Notes: generated by a model not told the origin, from the sequence alone. 64,000 nt of DNA from Spirochaetota bacterium (GCA_017302015.1 JAFLEE010000006.1:48452-112451); one strand, 5' to 3'. Positions 7,414 through 16,837 are shown, counted from the stretch's first letter. Numbers and translations are program-made.

Positions 7414-8691
7414 TCAGTCCTTGAACTTCGAGAGCACGATGCAGGCGTTATGTCCGCCGAAACCGAAGCTATTGGAGAGGACGTGGTCGACGGAGATCTC
7501 CCGGGCGCCGGGGGAGACGATGTCGAGGTCGATGCGGGGGTCCTTCTCGTGCAGGTGGATCGTCGGGTGCACGAGGCTCTCGTTGAGGGCTTGGAGGCAG
7601 GCGATGGCCTCGATGCCGCCGGCCGCGCCGATGAGGTGGCCCGTCATCGACTTGGTGCTGTGCACGGGGATCGAGGCCGCCGCGGCGCCGAAGGCCTGGT
7701 GGATGCCGATGCATTCGGCCAGGTCGCCGATGGGCGTGGAGGTGCCGTGGGCGTTGATGAGGCCGATGGCCTCGGGGGCGAGGCGGGCGTCCTCGAGGGC
7801 GAAGCGCATGGCGAGGGCGGAGCCGCGGCCCTCGGGGTGGGGCGCCACGAGGTCGTGGGCGTCGCAGGACATGCCGAAGCCGGTGAGTTCCCCGTAGATG
7901 CGCGCGCCCCGGGCCTTGGCGTGGCCGAGTTCCTCGAGGCAGAGCACGCCCGCGCCCTCGCCCAGCACGAACCCGTCGCGGTCCTTGTCGAAGGGGCGGC
8001 TGGCCGTCTCGGGATCCACCGAGCGCCGGGAGAGGGCGAAGATGGCGTTGAACCCGGCGAAGCCCGCGGTATTCACCACGGCCTCCGAGCCCCCGGCGAA
8101 GATCACGTCGGCGAGGCCCGTGCGGATGAACGAGGCGGCCGTTCCGAGGGAATGGTTGGAGGTGGCGCAGGCCGAATTGATGGAGAAATTGGGCCCTTGG
8201 AGCCCCCGTTCCTTGGCGAAAAACCCGGAGAGGGTGTTGGGGATCACCCCGACGACGTAGAAGGGCGAGGTATGGTCCATGCCCTTGGTTTCGATCGTCT
8301 TGAAGGTCTCGTAGGTGAACCCGACCCCGGCGTCGCCGGTGCCGATGATGGCCCCGTAGCGGTGGGGCGCCTTGGCGATGGCTTCGGCGTCGAGGTGGGA
8401 ATCGTGGAAGGCTTCGGTGGCCGCCACCATCCCGAGGTGGACGAAGCGGTCCAGGCGCCGCATCATCTTCTTGGGGAGGTAGGGGGTCATATCCTCGGGG
8501 AGGTCGACCTCGCCCCCCACCTTGACGGGGAAATTCTCGGGGAGCGGGGTGCGCTGCACCCGGCGTACGCCGTTCTTTCCGATGGCGAGGTTGGCCCAGT
8601 ACTCGGGGACCGAGCGGCCGAGGGGGTTGATGGTGCCGATTCCGGTGATGACGACGCGCACGCTGGGGTTGATTCGATTCGATGGGGTCAT
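7414..8691 (-). CDS. fabF: beta-ketoacyl-ACP synthase II
   Basis: The 425-residue product is a full-length KAS II, the condensing enzyme that elongates acyl-ACP with malonyl-ACP in cytoplasmic fatty acid synthesis. The catalytic triad is intact: Cys175 in NSACATS, His315 in NAHGTST and His352 in MTGHLIG, with the C-terminal GFGGHNA motif. GGAGAG lies five bases before the ATG. No other fatty-acid gene is adjacent, which is unusual for fabF because it often follows acpP. A role in a secondary ketide pathway is possible. The methyltransferase gene begins 26 bases beyond its stop, on the same strand. Confidence 0.93.
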   Translation of the reverse strand: MTPSNRINPSVRVVITGIGTINPLGRSVPEYWANLAIGKNGVRRVQRTPLPENFPVKVGGEVDLPEDMTPYLPKKMMRRLDRFVHLGMVAATEAFHDSHLDAEAIAKAPHRYGAIIGTGDAGVGFTYETFKTIETKGMDHTSPFYVVGVIPNTLSGFFAKERGLQGPNFSINSACATSNHSLGTAASFIRTGLADVIFAGGSEAVVNTAGFAGFNAIFALSRRSVDPETASRPFDKDRDGFVLGEGAGVLCLEELGHAKARGARIYGELTGFGMSCDAHDLVAPHPEGRGSALAMRFALEDARLAPEAIGLINAHGTSTPIGDLAECIGIHQAFGAAAASIPVHSTKSMTGHLIGAAGGIEAIACLQALNESLVHPTIHLHEKDPRIDLDIVSPGAREISVDHVLSNSFGFGGHNACIVLSKFKD

Positions 8692-8879
8692 TCAGACTCT
8701 CCGAGGTGGGCAGGATCTATCGCGGCGATTTCGGGTGGAAGGGAGCGGTTCCGGGGCATGCCGATGGCGAGCTCCCCCGAAATCGACGGGAAAAGGAGTT
8801 TTGGGCGGTCTCCATCGGACCGGGGACCCGGAAATTGTAATATCAGAAGGAATCGGGGGGGAGCTGGGGCTCCTTTCCC

Positions 8880-9647
8880 TCAGAGGTCGGCCGCCAGGCG
8901 GAAGCCCACCGTGCTCCGCTCGAACCAGGGGGTGAGGGAGTTGCGCGCGGCGCATCGGCAAAGATCCCCGCTGCAGCCCCAGGATCCGCCCCGCACGATG
9001 CGCTCGTCGCCCCTGCCGGGGCCCATCGGATCGGTGAGGGGGGCGCGGGGGTAGGCTCCGAGGAAGTCGTGGCACCATTCCCAAACGTTTCCGTGCAGGT
9101 CGTACAAACCCCAGGGGTTGGCGGGATAGCGGCGCACGACGGTCGTTCCTTCCAAAGCCGGGCCCTTCTTCCCTTTCCCATAGGGGGCGCCGCCGTCGAA
9201 ATTGGCGCGCCGCGAGTCGAGGGAGGGCCCGAAATGGAAAGCGGATCGGGTTCCCGCGCGGCAGGCGTATTCCCATTCGGCCTCGGTGGGCAGGCGAAAC
9301 TCGCGGCCCACGCGGTCGGAGAGGGTTTGGCAGAACTCGAGGGCGGCGGCCCAACTCACCTGCTCCACGGGCTTCTCGCCGTCTTTGAAGAACGAGGGGT
9401 TGCGCCCCATGACGGCCTTGAACAAGGCTTGGGTGACGGGGGTCTCCCCGATCAGGAACGGCGTGGTCAGGGTGACCCGATGGCGGTGTTCGCCCCGATC
9501 GCGTTTTTTCTCGGTCTCCGGCGAACCCATCCAATAGGTGCCGGCCGGCAGTGCGATGAGTTTGAAGGGAACGCCGCGGACCTTGAAGAGCTGCGGCTGA
9601 AGCCGCGCCTTGGGCGCCGCAGGTTTTTTTTTCTTGGGGACGGCCAT
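8880..9647 (-). CDS. formylglycine-generating-enzyme (SUMF1)-like protein
   Basis: The 255-residue protein carries the FGE-sulfatase fold: FLIGETPVTQALFKAVMG, PVEQVSWAAALEFC, FRLPTEAEWEYACRAGT, GNVWEWC and RGGSWGC...RCAARN, ending GFRLA. True FGEs oxidise the sulfatase Cys to formylglycine using two Cys four residues apart. Here Cys225 and Cys230 have that spacing, but the loop length matches ordinary non-catalytic SUMF1 proteins, so activity is uncertain. There is no signal peptide; the N-terminus is Lys/Pro-rich. A Cys-type sulfatase at 49968 would need such maturation. AGAGGA precedes the ATG. Confidence 0.88.
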   Translation of the reverse strand: MAVPKKKKPAAPKARLQPQLFKVRGVPFKLIALPAGTYWMGSPETEKKRDRGEHRHRVTLTTPFLIGETPVTQALFKAVMGRNPSFFKDGEKPVEQVSWAAALEFCQTLSDRVGREFRLPTEAEWEYACRAGTRSAFHFGPSLDSRRANFDGGAPYGKGKKGPALEGTTVVRRYPANPWGLYDLHGNVWEWCHDFLGAYPRAPLTDPMGPGRGDERIVRGGSWGCSGDLCRCAARNSLTPWFERSTVGFRLAADL

Positions 9648-9803
9648 GGGTTCCTCTGGGGTGCCTCCCGCGCGCAGAGCGAGCTCGTGCGCGGCGGGAC
9701 CGGGGATTCGGACACTTTACACCCGCGGCGCGCGGAATACAAATGGCAAGTCGCTGGTATTTTAACGGCCCGTCGCGAGCCGTCGATGGGTCCGCGCGGC
9801 CGC

Positions 9804-11588
9804 TCAGCGACCCCGCCGCCATTCGACGTCCAGGCGGAATCGGCGGACGAGGACGGGCTTCCAGGCGAAGGAAAAATCGCAATGGTCCGCGAGGCCATGG
9901 CGCCACGAGGCGTTCTCGGCCGGGATCTCGATGCGCGCCTTTTTCCACACGGCGGTCCCCGTGGTATAGAGATCGGCCACGATGCCGTACTGGCCCCCGA
10001 CCCGGGATTCGGCGTCGGGCCTCAGGGAATGGCAGAGCACCTGGAATCGCTCCTCGCCCTCGTCGAGGTACTCGAAAGACAAGGCCGCCCGGTGCCAGGC
10101 GCCGCGCCAGGCCGCGCAAGATTCCTCGGAGACGGCTAGGCCCAGTTTGTCGCCGGTGTTCCATGCTTGATCGCTTTGGGCGTCCGCCCGGCGCGATCCG
10201 TGGACCACCACCTCCAAGCCGGCGCCGGGGGCCTCTAGGCGCGCGGTTCGCAGCGGGGGCAGACTGGCGTCCAAAGCCTGCTTCGCCGATTGGGCGCGGG
10301 CGAGGGTGGCGAGGGCCGGGGCCCCTTCTCCCCGGCCCAATTGGCCCGCGGCCTGGTCGAGGAGCGCCTCGAAATCGGCGGCTTCCAGGCCGCAACGGCG
10401 GAAGGTTTCCCGGGCGAGGCGGAATTGGTGGAGGCGCTCCGGCAGGGCCAGGAGGGAGGGCTCTACGGCAGGGAGGCCCTTGAAGGCGCGGGCGTGCCGC
10501 TGGGTGGACTCGAGGTCGGCGAGGCCGCGTTCCAGCGTGGGTTCGATGCCGCTCGATTCGGTGTAGTCGTTCCACGTGGCGATGAATGCGATCCGGAAGA
10601 AATCCCGGTGATCCACCGCGAAGCGCCACATGCCCTCGAGGAGGGCGCCCTCGTCGCGCCCCAGGGCGTGGAGGGTCCGACCCCACCCCGCGCAGGGGCG
10701 ATTGTCTTCTCCCGGGGTGACCACGGTCATGGGGTACGGGTAGAGCCCGGGTTCGGCGGCCTGTTCCTTTCGGATATGCTCGAGGTAGGCCAGCGCGTCT
10801 GCCGTCGTGGCGTGATGGTCCCAGTCGGGATGGGCCGCGTCGCGTGGGCGCAGGCGCGGCGGGATCCATGGCTGGAAGCCGACCCGCCGCTGGCGCCATT
10901 CCTGGAGAGTGGCGAGGGATTGAAAGACGGGATTTTCGCCCTCCATGCGGCCGGTGAGGAGGGACCAGTAATAATAGAGGGGGCGGGGCGAGAGCGCCTG
11001 ATCGAATGCCGCCATGGCGTCGAAGAGGGGGATGGAGGTGGCCCATGCGAACACCAGGGGGGCGCCGTCGAGGCGCGGCCAGGTGGGGGCCTCCAGTTCA
11101 GCGTAGAAGGCGGGGGCGGCGAGTCGGAACGCGGCCAGCCTCGAAGCGGGGTCGGCCTTGGCCTGGGCGCGCTTGTTATTGAATGCGGCGAAGACGTGGA
11201 AGCCGTGCCGGGCGGCGATGGGCTTCATCGCCGCGAGGGCGGGGGTCTGGGAGTCTTCGATGAGGAAGGCGTCGATGCCGGCGAGTTTTGCGGAGAGGAC
11301 GGCGTACTCCAAGTAGAGCGGATCGAGGGAGGAATAGGCGCCGACGCGGGGATGGGTCAGCGAGGCGAGGCCGCGCCGCCCGCCCTCGTCGACGAGATCG
11401 GATTGGTACAGGAACAAGCGGTTGGAGAACGAGGGGCTGAGGGCGGGGCGGCCCCGGGAACTCCAGACCCCGACGCGCCCGTCCAACGCGCGGGAGTAGC
11501 GGGGGTCGTGGAAATCGGCGATCACCCAGCGCGGGACCTGGGCGCCGGCGAGGAGCGAGGAAAGCAGGAGGATGAGGAAGATGCGCAT
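9804..11588 (-). CDS. secreted glycoside-hydrolase-like protein (GH71/GH99-like) with C-terminal domain
   Basis: The start at 11588 gives a signal peptide (MRIFLILLLSSLLAGAQ). The 594-residue product has a TIM-barrel-like region with SAKLAGIDAFLIED (about 98-111) and ATWNDYTESSGIEPT from residue 337. The latter motif is typical of GH71/GH99-like barrels, in which Asp and Glu of the WNDY-x-E segment are catalytic. A helical stretch and a C-terminal beta-rich region (about 450-594) follow. It probably acts on an exported polysaccharide such as an alpha-glucan or mannan; the linkage cannot be told. The rbp terminator hairpin lies 26 bases upstream, so it needs its own promoter or readthrough. 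Confidence 0.72.
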   Translation of the reverse strand: MRIFLILLLSSLLAGAQVPRWVIADFHDPRYSRALDGRVGVWSSRGRPALSPSFSNRLFLYQSDLVDEGGRRGLASLTHPRVGAYSSLDPLYLEYAVLSAKLAGIDAFLIEDSQTPALAAMKPIAARHGFHVFAAFNNKRAQAKADPASRLAAFRLAAPAFYAELEAPTWPRLDGAPLVFAWATSIPLFDAMAAFDQALSPRPLYYYWSLLTGRMEGENPVFQSLATLQEWRQRRVGFQPWIPPRLRPRDAAHPDWDHHATTADALAYLEHIRKEQAAEPGLYPYPMTVVTPGEDNRPCAGWGRTLHALGRDEGALLEGMWRFAVDHRDFFRIAFIATWNDYTESSGIEPTLERGLADLESTQRHARAFKGLPAVEPSLLALPERLHQFRLARETFRRCGLEAADFEALLDQAAGQLGRGEGAPALATLARAQSAKQALDASLPPLRTARLEAPGAGLEVVVHGSRRADAQSDQAWNTGDKLGLAVSEESCAAWRGAWHRAALSFEYLDEGEERFQVLCHSLRPDAESRVGGQYGIVADLYTTGTAVWKKARIEIPAENASWRHGLADHCDFSFAWKPVLVRRFRLDVEWRRGR

Positions 11589-11604
11589 GGGAGGCGGGGG
11601 CCCT

Positions 11605-11638
11605 GTCATAAAAAAACCCGGCCCAAAGGGCCGGGTTT
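11605..11638 (-). terminator. rho-independent terminator of the RRM gene
   Basis: An 11-base perfect stem (aaacccggccc / gggccgggttt, 11614-11624 and 11628-11638) with a 3-base loop is followed on the minus strand by a run of seven T. It sits 49 bases after the RRM stop codon. Confidence 0.85.
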
Positions 11639-11686
11639 CGTTTTCGGTTATGGAAAACATGCCCCCGGGAATCCGGGGACGTTTCG

Positions 11687-11998
11687 TCAGTAACGACCGC
11701 CGCGATCGCCGCCGCCGAAACCGCCGCGGTCACGACCGCCGCCGCCACCGCCGCCCGTCTTCGGTTGGCTTTCGTTGATGCGAAGAGCGCGACCGCCGAC
11801 TTCCTTGCCGTTGAGGCCGGCAATGGCTTTCTCGCCTTCTTCACGGTTCGCCATTTCGACGAAACCGAAACCGCGCGATTGGTTGGTGAACTTGTCGACC
11901 ACGATTTTGGCCGAGGTCACCGTTCCGAATTGAGAAAACTCGGAACGAAGGGATTCTTCGGTGGCCGAGTAGGCGAGGTTGCCCACGTAGATATTCAT
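11687..11998 (-). CDS. RRM-type RNA-binding protein with glycine/arginine tail
   Basis: The 103-residue product is one RNA-recognition motif with RNP2 IYVGNL (3-8) and RNP1 RGFGFVEM (42-49). A Gly-rich tail with RGG/DRGG repeats follows. Relatives in cyanobacteria and PVC bacteria are small cold- or stress-responsive RNA-binding proteins that act as RNA chaperones. GGAG lies five bases before the ATG. The long, rather A/T-rich leader upstream would suit post-transcriptional control. It ends at a strong intrinsic terminator, so it is a single-gene transcript. Confidence 0.95.
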   Translation of the reverse strand: MNIYVGNLAYSATEESLRSEFSQFGTVTSAKIVVDKFTNQSRGFGFVEMANREEGEKAIAGLNGKEVGGRALRINESQPKTGGGGGGGRDRGGFGGGDRGGRY

Positions 11999-12229
11999 GC
12001 GAACTCCAAGAGAGAGATTTTGATCGGAAGAGGGTGATACTTGACCAGGACGAGAAGTTGTTCGACTCTACGTGGTTAAGGCAGACTCCGCCTTTCTAGA
12101 AGGAATTGTTGCATGAAACGGGGAACCCTGCCAAAAAAAGGCGCGATTTCCTGGATGGACGGGTTTTTTTTAGGTTTTCCACCTGGAATCGTTTGAAAAA
12201 GGCGTAAAAATCCACGGATCTTGCCGAAT

Positions 12230-14359
12230 TCAAGGCCCAAGCAATTCCAAAAGTTTCCCGGCGCAGGCGCGCCCGACCTGCTCGCAACCGAAAGAATTCG
12301 GGTGGCAATAATCGCCGCTCCACTGGGCATCGGCGCGCTCGATGCGAAGGCGCGCCCCGACGGGCGGCGGAGAATGGAAGAAGACGAGGCGCATGGGGTC
12401 TTTCACCTCGCCGGGGCGGTGGTAGCCGGAAGTGGTGAACTCCAAGTCCTTCCCCGTTTTCCCCGGCGTGACGCAATAATGCCAGCCCCCGAAGATGGCG
12501 GCGGATTTTCCGTAGAGGTCGACCCCGTCCACCAGGACGCGGAAGCCCTGGTGGTAACCCGTCCAGGGCAGGGCATATTCGCTGGCTCCGGTGGCCTCGA
12601 GTTCGCAGGCGTTCTCGGGTCGCTTTCCGGAGATCGCGGCGTCTTCGGCCGCCATGAGCGCCGGCGCGGTGTCGAAGACCGAGACCCCGCTGCGCGCGGC
12701 CGCCACCCGGGCCAGGGCTTCGGGGTATCCCCAAAGATCCCGCAGGCCCGCATTGGCGTAGCAGAGATTCATGAGCACGAGTTTCGTCCCCGGGCTCGCC
12801 CCGCGGAAGAGGTCGACGAGTTTGGTGATGTTCTCCTGGTAATTGGAGAGGCTTCGCACCGAGAACTCCTCCCCCGCCAAGTCTTCCAGGCGCCGGCGGC
12901 CGGCGAACTCGGAGACCGCCAGCGGCTTCTTCCAGGCGAGCCTCCCCGAGGCGGGATCGAAGGATTCGATCTCGCGCACGGCGGTGAAGCGGCGGTCCCC
13001 GGTGACCGTGCCGATGCGCACGAAGTAGCCGGGGAGGATGCCCTGGGCGCCGGCGAGCTGGGAGGAGTCGAGGGTGGTCGGGGTGAGCGCGCGGATGAGG
13101 CCGGCCTTCTTCACCGCGGTGAAGGTGCCGTCGGCCTCGAGTTTCGCCGAGGAGAGGTCGAGGGAGGGAAGGCGGCGCAGCGCGGCTTCGGTGAGCCCCG
13201 TCAGGCGCCGTTCGACGAAGCGCTTCCCCTCGATCCAATCGTCGTTGGGGGCGAGGGCGAGGAAGAGGACATCGGGGCGGGCGCCCTCCAGGGCGTGCTT
13301 CCACGAGCGGCGGCCCGTATCGTTGAGGAAGAGCGGGGCGGTCCACCCGCCGATGCCCGCGTTGACCAATTGGTGGAAGCGGCTGCTGGCGAAGTTCACG
13401 GCGAGGTAGGGGTCTTGCCCCCCGCGGATCGTGACGCGGATGCGCCGTTTGGCGCTCCCCGGGAAGCGGTGCACGAAGAAGGCCCCGGCGTCGATGCGCC
13501 GGAAATCGAGGCCCGAACTCAGGAAGGAAGGGCGCGCCGGGTCGAAACTCACGGACGAATTGCCGTAGGGGCTCTCGAGTCGGGATTCGTCCTCGAGGCC
13601 GCCCACGGTGGAGGCGGTATGGGCCACCACGCGGCCGAAGCGGTAGCGGGCCTCGAGGCGCGATCCGGCGGGGGGCGGGGCCGGGAAGAAGAGCGCGTGC
13701 ACCACCTGCCCGTTCGACCCGTACTTGCGGATGACGAGGTACTCGTAGCCCGGGAAATAGGAGAAGGGGGGCTTGCTCATGTAGGAGCCCGTATTGAGCC
13801 CCCCGCGGAGTTCCCGCCCGTCGAGGGTCACGGCGTGGCCGTAGGTGAAGCACCGGTCGAGATCGAAGAGCACGGATTTGCCGTCGGCGACGAAGCTCGC
13901 TTCGCCGCGGCCCAGGGTGGGGTTGCGGTTGGTGAAGGCGCCGAGGCGCGCGCCGTCGGCGCTCACCTCGAGTTCGGCCCAGCGTTCGCCGCGGCGCAGG
14001 GTGTGGCAGAGGGCGAGGCTGTCGCCCTCCAGGTCGAACTCCACCGAGGCGCCGAGGCCCTCGAGCACGGCGGAGCGCCCCAGGTACTGCAGGGGATTGG
14101 TGAAGACCCCCGGGGTCACGGGCTTGCCCCCGGCGTCGAAGAAGCGCATGCCGTCGGGGAGGACCGTGCGCGCCAGGCGGTTCTTGAGTTCGTGATCGAG
14201 CACGGCGACGAACGAGTTCTCGTCGAGGAGGCCGTTGCCCCAGGTGGTGGAATCCCCGGCCATGACGATGGTGAGGTCGCGGGCGGGGACTTGGGCGGGA
14301 AGGAGCGTCGGGGAGAGCCCCGAGAGCAGGGCGATAAGGGAGGCGCCGGTTCGGTTCAC
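12230..14359 (-). CDS. large secreted SGNH/GDSL-type esterase
   Basis: The start is the GTG at 14359, whose bases overlap the TGA of the upstream GH39-like gene, with AGAAGG in front. It gives a signal-like N-terminus (GASLIALLSGLSPTLLPAQ). The 709-residue protein shows SGNH block I AGDSTTWG (nucleophile Ser37), a Gly block NAGIGG, an Asn block APNDDW and DYCH near the C-terminus (Asp683, His686). Blocks I and II are separated by about 280 residues of beta-rich sequence, so a domain is inserted. Such enzymes deacylate polysaccharides. Overlap with the glycosidase gene implies joint attack on one decorated glycan. Confidence 0.82.
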   Translation of the reverse strand: MNRTGASLIALLSGLSPTLLPAQVPARDLTIVMAGDSTTWGNGLLDENSFVAVLDHELKNRLARTVLPDGMRFFDAGGKPVTPGVFTNPLQYLGRSAVLEGLGASVEFDLEGDSLALCHTLRRGERWAELEVSADGARLGAFTNRNPTLGRGEASFVADGKSVLFDLDRCFTYGHAVTLDGRELRGGLNTGSYMSKPPFSYFPGYEYLVIRKYGSNGQVVHALFFPAPPPAGSRLEARYRFGRVVAHTASTVGGLEDESRLESPYGNSSVSFDPARPSFLSSGLDFRRIDAGAFFVHRFPGSAKRRIRVTIRGGQDPYLAVNFASSRFHQLVNAGIGGWTAPLFLNDTGRRSWKHALEGARPDVLFLALAPNDDWIEGKRFVERRLTGLTEAALRRLPSLDLSSAKLEADGTFTAVKKAGLIRALTPTTLDSSQLAGAQGILPGYFVRIGTVTGDRRFTAVREIESFDPASGRLAWKKPLAVSEFAGRRRLEDLAGEEFSVRSLSNYQENITKLVDLFRGASPGTKLVLMNLCYANAGLRDLWGYPEALARVAAARSGVSVFDTAPALMAAEDAAISGKRPENACELEATGASEYALPWTGYHQGFRVLVDGVDLYGKSAAIFGGWHYCVTPGKTGKDLEFTTSGYHRPGEVKDPMRLVFFHSPPPVGARLRIERADAQWSGDYCHPNSFGCEQVGRACAGKLLELLGP

Positions 14360-16578
14360 ATCCTTCTCCAAACCCACAGGGTCAGGCCCTGGCCGGGTTG
14401 CTTCAGGCGGATTTTTCCATCCGCCAGGGTGTTCTTTTCGATGGTCGGTTCCCCCAATGCCCGGTCGGGGAGGAGGGTCCAGGCCGTGCGCTCCCACGTT
14501 CCCGCGCCGAGGCCGGGGAGTTCCACGGACAGGTCCACCGAGTCGACGAGGGGCTCGTCGGTGGTGGCGAGGAGGGAGAAGCCGCGGCCATCCGCGTGGC
14601 GGCAGGCGCTGGCCGTGAGTTTCGGGTCGGAGGCGGTCACGGGCAGCCAGGCGGCGTTCTTGAAGCGCCCCAGGGCCGCGTGCATGCGGAAGGCGTGATA
14701 GGCCGGGCGGGGCTTTCCCGAAGGGGCGATGATCCCGATGGCGTCCATCCAATCGTAGATGGAGGCGCGATCGACCCGGTTCTCCATGAGGCTATGGAGG
14801 GCGCGGGCGGCGTACACGGCCCCGCGGAAGCTGTTCATGAGGGGCTCGCCCGTCACGCTGGAGGAGAGTTGGTACTCGGCGACGTAGACGGTCTTGCGCA
14901 GTCCCCGCGAGGCGAGGGCCGCGCGCAGCCCGGCCAAGTGCTTGGTGAAATCCTCGTTCCCGTAGAGATTGAACGAGAAATCGTCGATCTCGGCCCCGCA
15001 GGCGTCGAGGAATCCCTCCATCCACGGCGCTTTGCGGTCGGGGAAGGCCTTGGCGAAGAGGTCGGCCAGGTCGGGCCCGCTCACCTTGATGGAGGGGTCG
15101 GCCGCCCGCATCGCCTTGGCGCCCGCCTTCCAATAGGCCGCGAACTCGGGGAGCGTCCCCTGCACCCAATAGCGGTCGGGGTTATCGGGCTCGTTGCCCA
15201 ATTGCCAGAAGGGGATGCGAAAACCCTTCTCGATGTTCCAGTGGCGCACGAGGCCGGCGATGAGGGCGCCCCATTTCTCGTTGTCCTTGGGCGGGGCGCG
15301 GTGGATCATCCACAGGCCCGAGTAGACCTTGCTGGGGCGTTGGGTGGAGAGCCACGGCGGGCAATAGAGGCCGACCATGGGCATCACGCCGATGCCCAGT
15401 TCGCGGATGAGGGTCTCGAGGAACGCATCGGCCATCCCGTAGCGGGGCGGGACCCCCTCGGCGGGGGAGATCGGGTCCTCCAGGTTCGTGGTGCCGGCGT
15501 TGCGCCCGACGTCGAAGACATTGGCCAGATAGACGCGGAAAAAAGTGATGCCGCTTTCGGCCATGAGGCGCCGCTGCTCGGGGTCTTCCGTGAGGTAGCG
15601 CGGGGCGCTGCGGTTCTTCTCGGCCTGGGGGAAGGCGCAGGGCATGAGGTGGCAGCCGAAGAGCTCCGGGGGGATGCGCCAGCCGTCCCCCGATTCGGCG
15701 GCGAGGGTGGCGCGGCGCTCCTCCAACTGTAGCTTGCCCGATCGGGTCCCGGAGAAGACGGCGCGCAATTCGAAGCGCTCCCCCGCGGCCAAGGGCTTCT
15801 CCGGGTCGCGCCCGGGCGGGAGGAGGAACCAGCGGAATCGCTTGCCGGTCTGCTGGAATTGGACGCAGCCCTGGAAGCGCAGTTCGAAGCCGCGGCGCTG
15901 GCCGCGGTCGAGGCGGCTCACCGCGAGGCCGACGACGGGTCCGCTCACGATGTCGAGGTACCCCTCGGCCGCCTCGCTACGCAGGGTGAAATCTTCGATG
16001 CGGCCGTCGGGCCGCCATATGCGAAGGGAGGCGCCCCGGGCCCACTCCCACGAGGGGGTGAGTTCCACGCAGGTGCGCAGGGCTTTGGCGAGGTTGGATT
16101 TCGCGGTGAAAGACACCCGCAGGTCGATGCCGTTCTGGGCGACGCGGGTGCGGGTTTCCACGGCGAACACGGGGGTCTCTTGGAGGTTCGAGAGCACGAG
16201 TTCGCCCGAGGCATTCGTGGAGACGAAGGCGCCCCGGGAACGGGCGCTGGCCCCATCGAAGAGGCGCCGGTTCCAATCCTCTCCCCACACAACGGTCTCC
16301 ATGGATTCCAGGAGCGCGAGGCGAACCCGCCTTTCGCCCGCCGGGCAGGCTTGGTCGAGGACAAGGGACTGGCCGGGTCCGCTCCAGGTGGCTTCCAGGT
16401 CCGCTAGCGAAGCGCCCAGCTGCCCGGAACCCGTTGAGAGGAAGCGGGTGGTGCCCGTGGCAATCCATGGGGCCAGTCCCGCTGGAAAGGGGCTTTCTTC
16501 CCCGGTCACCGTGGCTGGAGCTAGGGCGAACCAGACGATGAGGAGGGGAAGGACGGCGAGGCGTCGGGGGAGGCACAC
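14356..16578 (-). CDS. secreted GH39-like (clan GH-A) glycosidase
   Basis: The GTG at 16578 follows GGAGA at good spacing and begins a signal peptide (VCLPRRLAVLPLLIVWFALA). The in-frame ATG at 16620 lies inside the putative operator and is less likely. The 740-residue protein has a beta-rich N-terminal half and then a TIM barrel with acid/base Glu463 (WQLGNEPDN) and nucleophile Glu568 (VYVAEYQ). The 105-residue spacing fits clan GH-A families such as GH39, GH51 and GH79. A C-terminal beta domain follows. It likely removes xylose, uronic acid or a similar sugar from an exported glycan. It is translationally coupled to the SGNH esterase. Confidence 0.78.
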   Translation of the reverse strand: MCLPRRLAVLPLLIVWFALAPATVTGEESPFPAGLAPWIATGTTRFLSTGSGQLGASLADLEATWSGPGQSLVLDQACPAGERRVRLALLESMETVVWGEDWNRRLFDGASARSRGAFVSTNASGELVLSNLQETPVFAVETRTRVAQNGIDLRVSFTAKSNLAKALRTCVELTPSWEWARGASLRIWRPDGRIEDFTLRSEAAEGYLDIVSGPVVGLAVSRLDRGQRRGFELRFQGCVQFQQTGKRFRWFLLPPGRDPEKPLAAGERFELRAVFSGTRSGKLQLEERRATLAAESGDGWRIPPELFGCHLMPCAFPQAEKNRSAPRYLTEDPEQRRLMAESGITFFRVYLANVFDVGRNAGTTNLEDPISPAEGVPPRYGMADAFLETLIRELGIGVMPMVGLYCPPWLSTQRPSKVYSGLWMIHRAPPKDNEKWGALIAGLVRHWNIEKGFRIPFWQLGNEPDNPDRYWVQGTLPEFAAYWKAGAKAMRAADPSIKVSGPDLADLFAKAFPDRKAPWMEGFLDACGAEIDDFSFNLYGNEDFTKHLAGLRAALASRGLRKTVYVAEYQLSSSVTGEPLMNSFRGAVYAARALHSLMENRVDRASIYDWMDAIGIIAPSGKPRPAYHAFRMHAALGRFKNAAWLPVTASDPKLTASACRHADGRGFSLLATTDEPLVDSVDLSVELPGLGAGTWERTAWTLLPDRALGEPTIEKNTLADGKIRLKQPGQGLTLWVWRRM

Positions 16579-16601
16579 GGGATTCTCCAAGTGTTCGGTA
16601 T

Positions 16602-16625
16602 AGTATACACAGTTTCGCACTGTGT
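16602..16625 (-). promoter_or_regulatory. operator-like inverted repeat beside the -10 box of the GH39-like gene
   Basis: ACACAGT and ACTGTGT are perfect 7-base arms around TTCGC (16607-16625). On the minus strand TATACT (16602-16607) abuts the repeat and could be the -10 box, 18 or more bases before the GTG start. A protein bound here would cover the spacer between -35 and -10, so repression is the simplest reading. Confidence 0.5.
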
Positions 16626-16837
16626 TGCACCCCCTTCCATGCAGAAAATGGCGCTTTGATACACGAAAAGGAGGGCCTGGCGGCCTACGTCATCGATCCC
16701 TTTTTGTTGTAAGTCTCTCCGATATTCCCGGGAATTTTGGGTTTTCCGCATCCCATGGGGTCTTCCACTTCGGGAATCCAAGGAGCGCGGGTGATCGTCG
16801 ATCGAAGCGGCGCCCCCCGGTCGCCCGATTCGAGTTT

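Noticed and set aside
12221-14698. Long open frame on the plus strand opposite the SGNH/GH39-like genes (also similar ones at 4136-5752, 7450-9054, 10290-11693 and opposite 19467-22331)
   Set aside because: These frames are rich in Gly, Arg, Glu and Ala and show no family motif. They are the expected antisense shadow of GC-rich genes whose domains are clear on the other strand.
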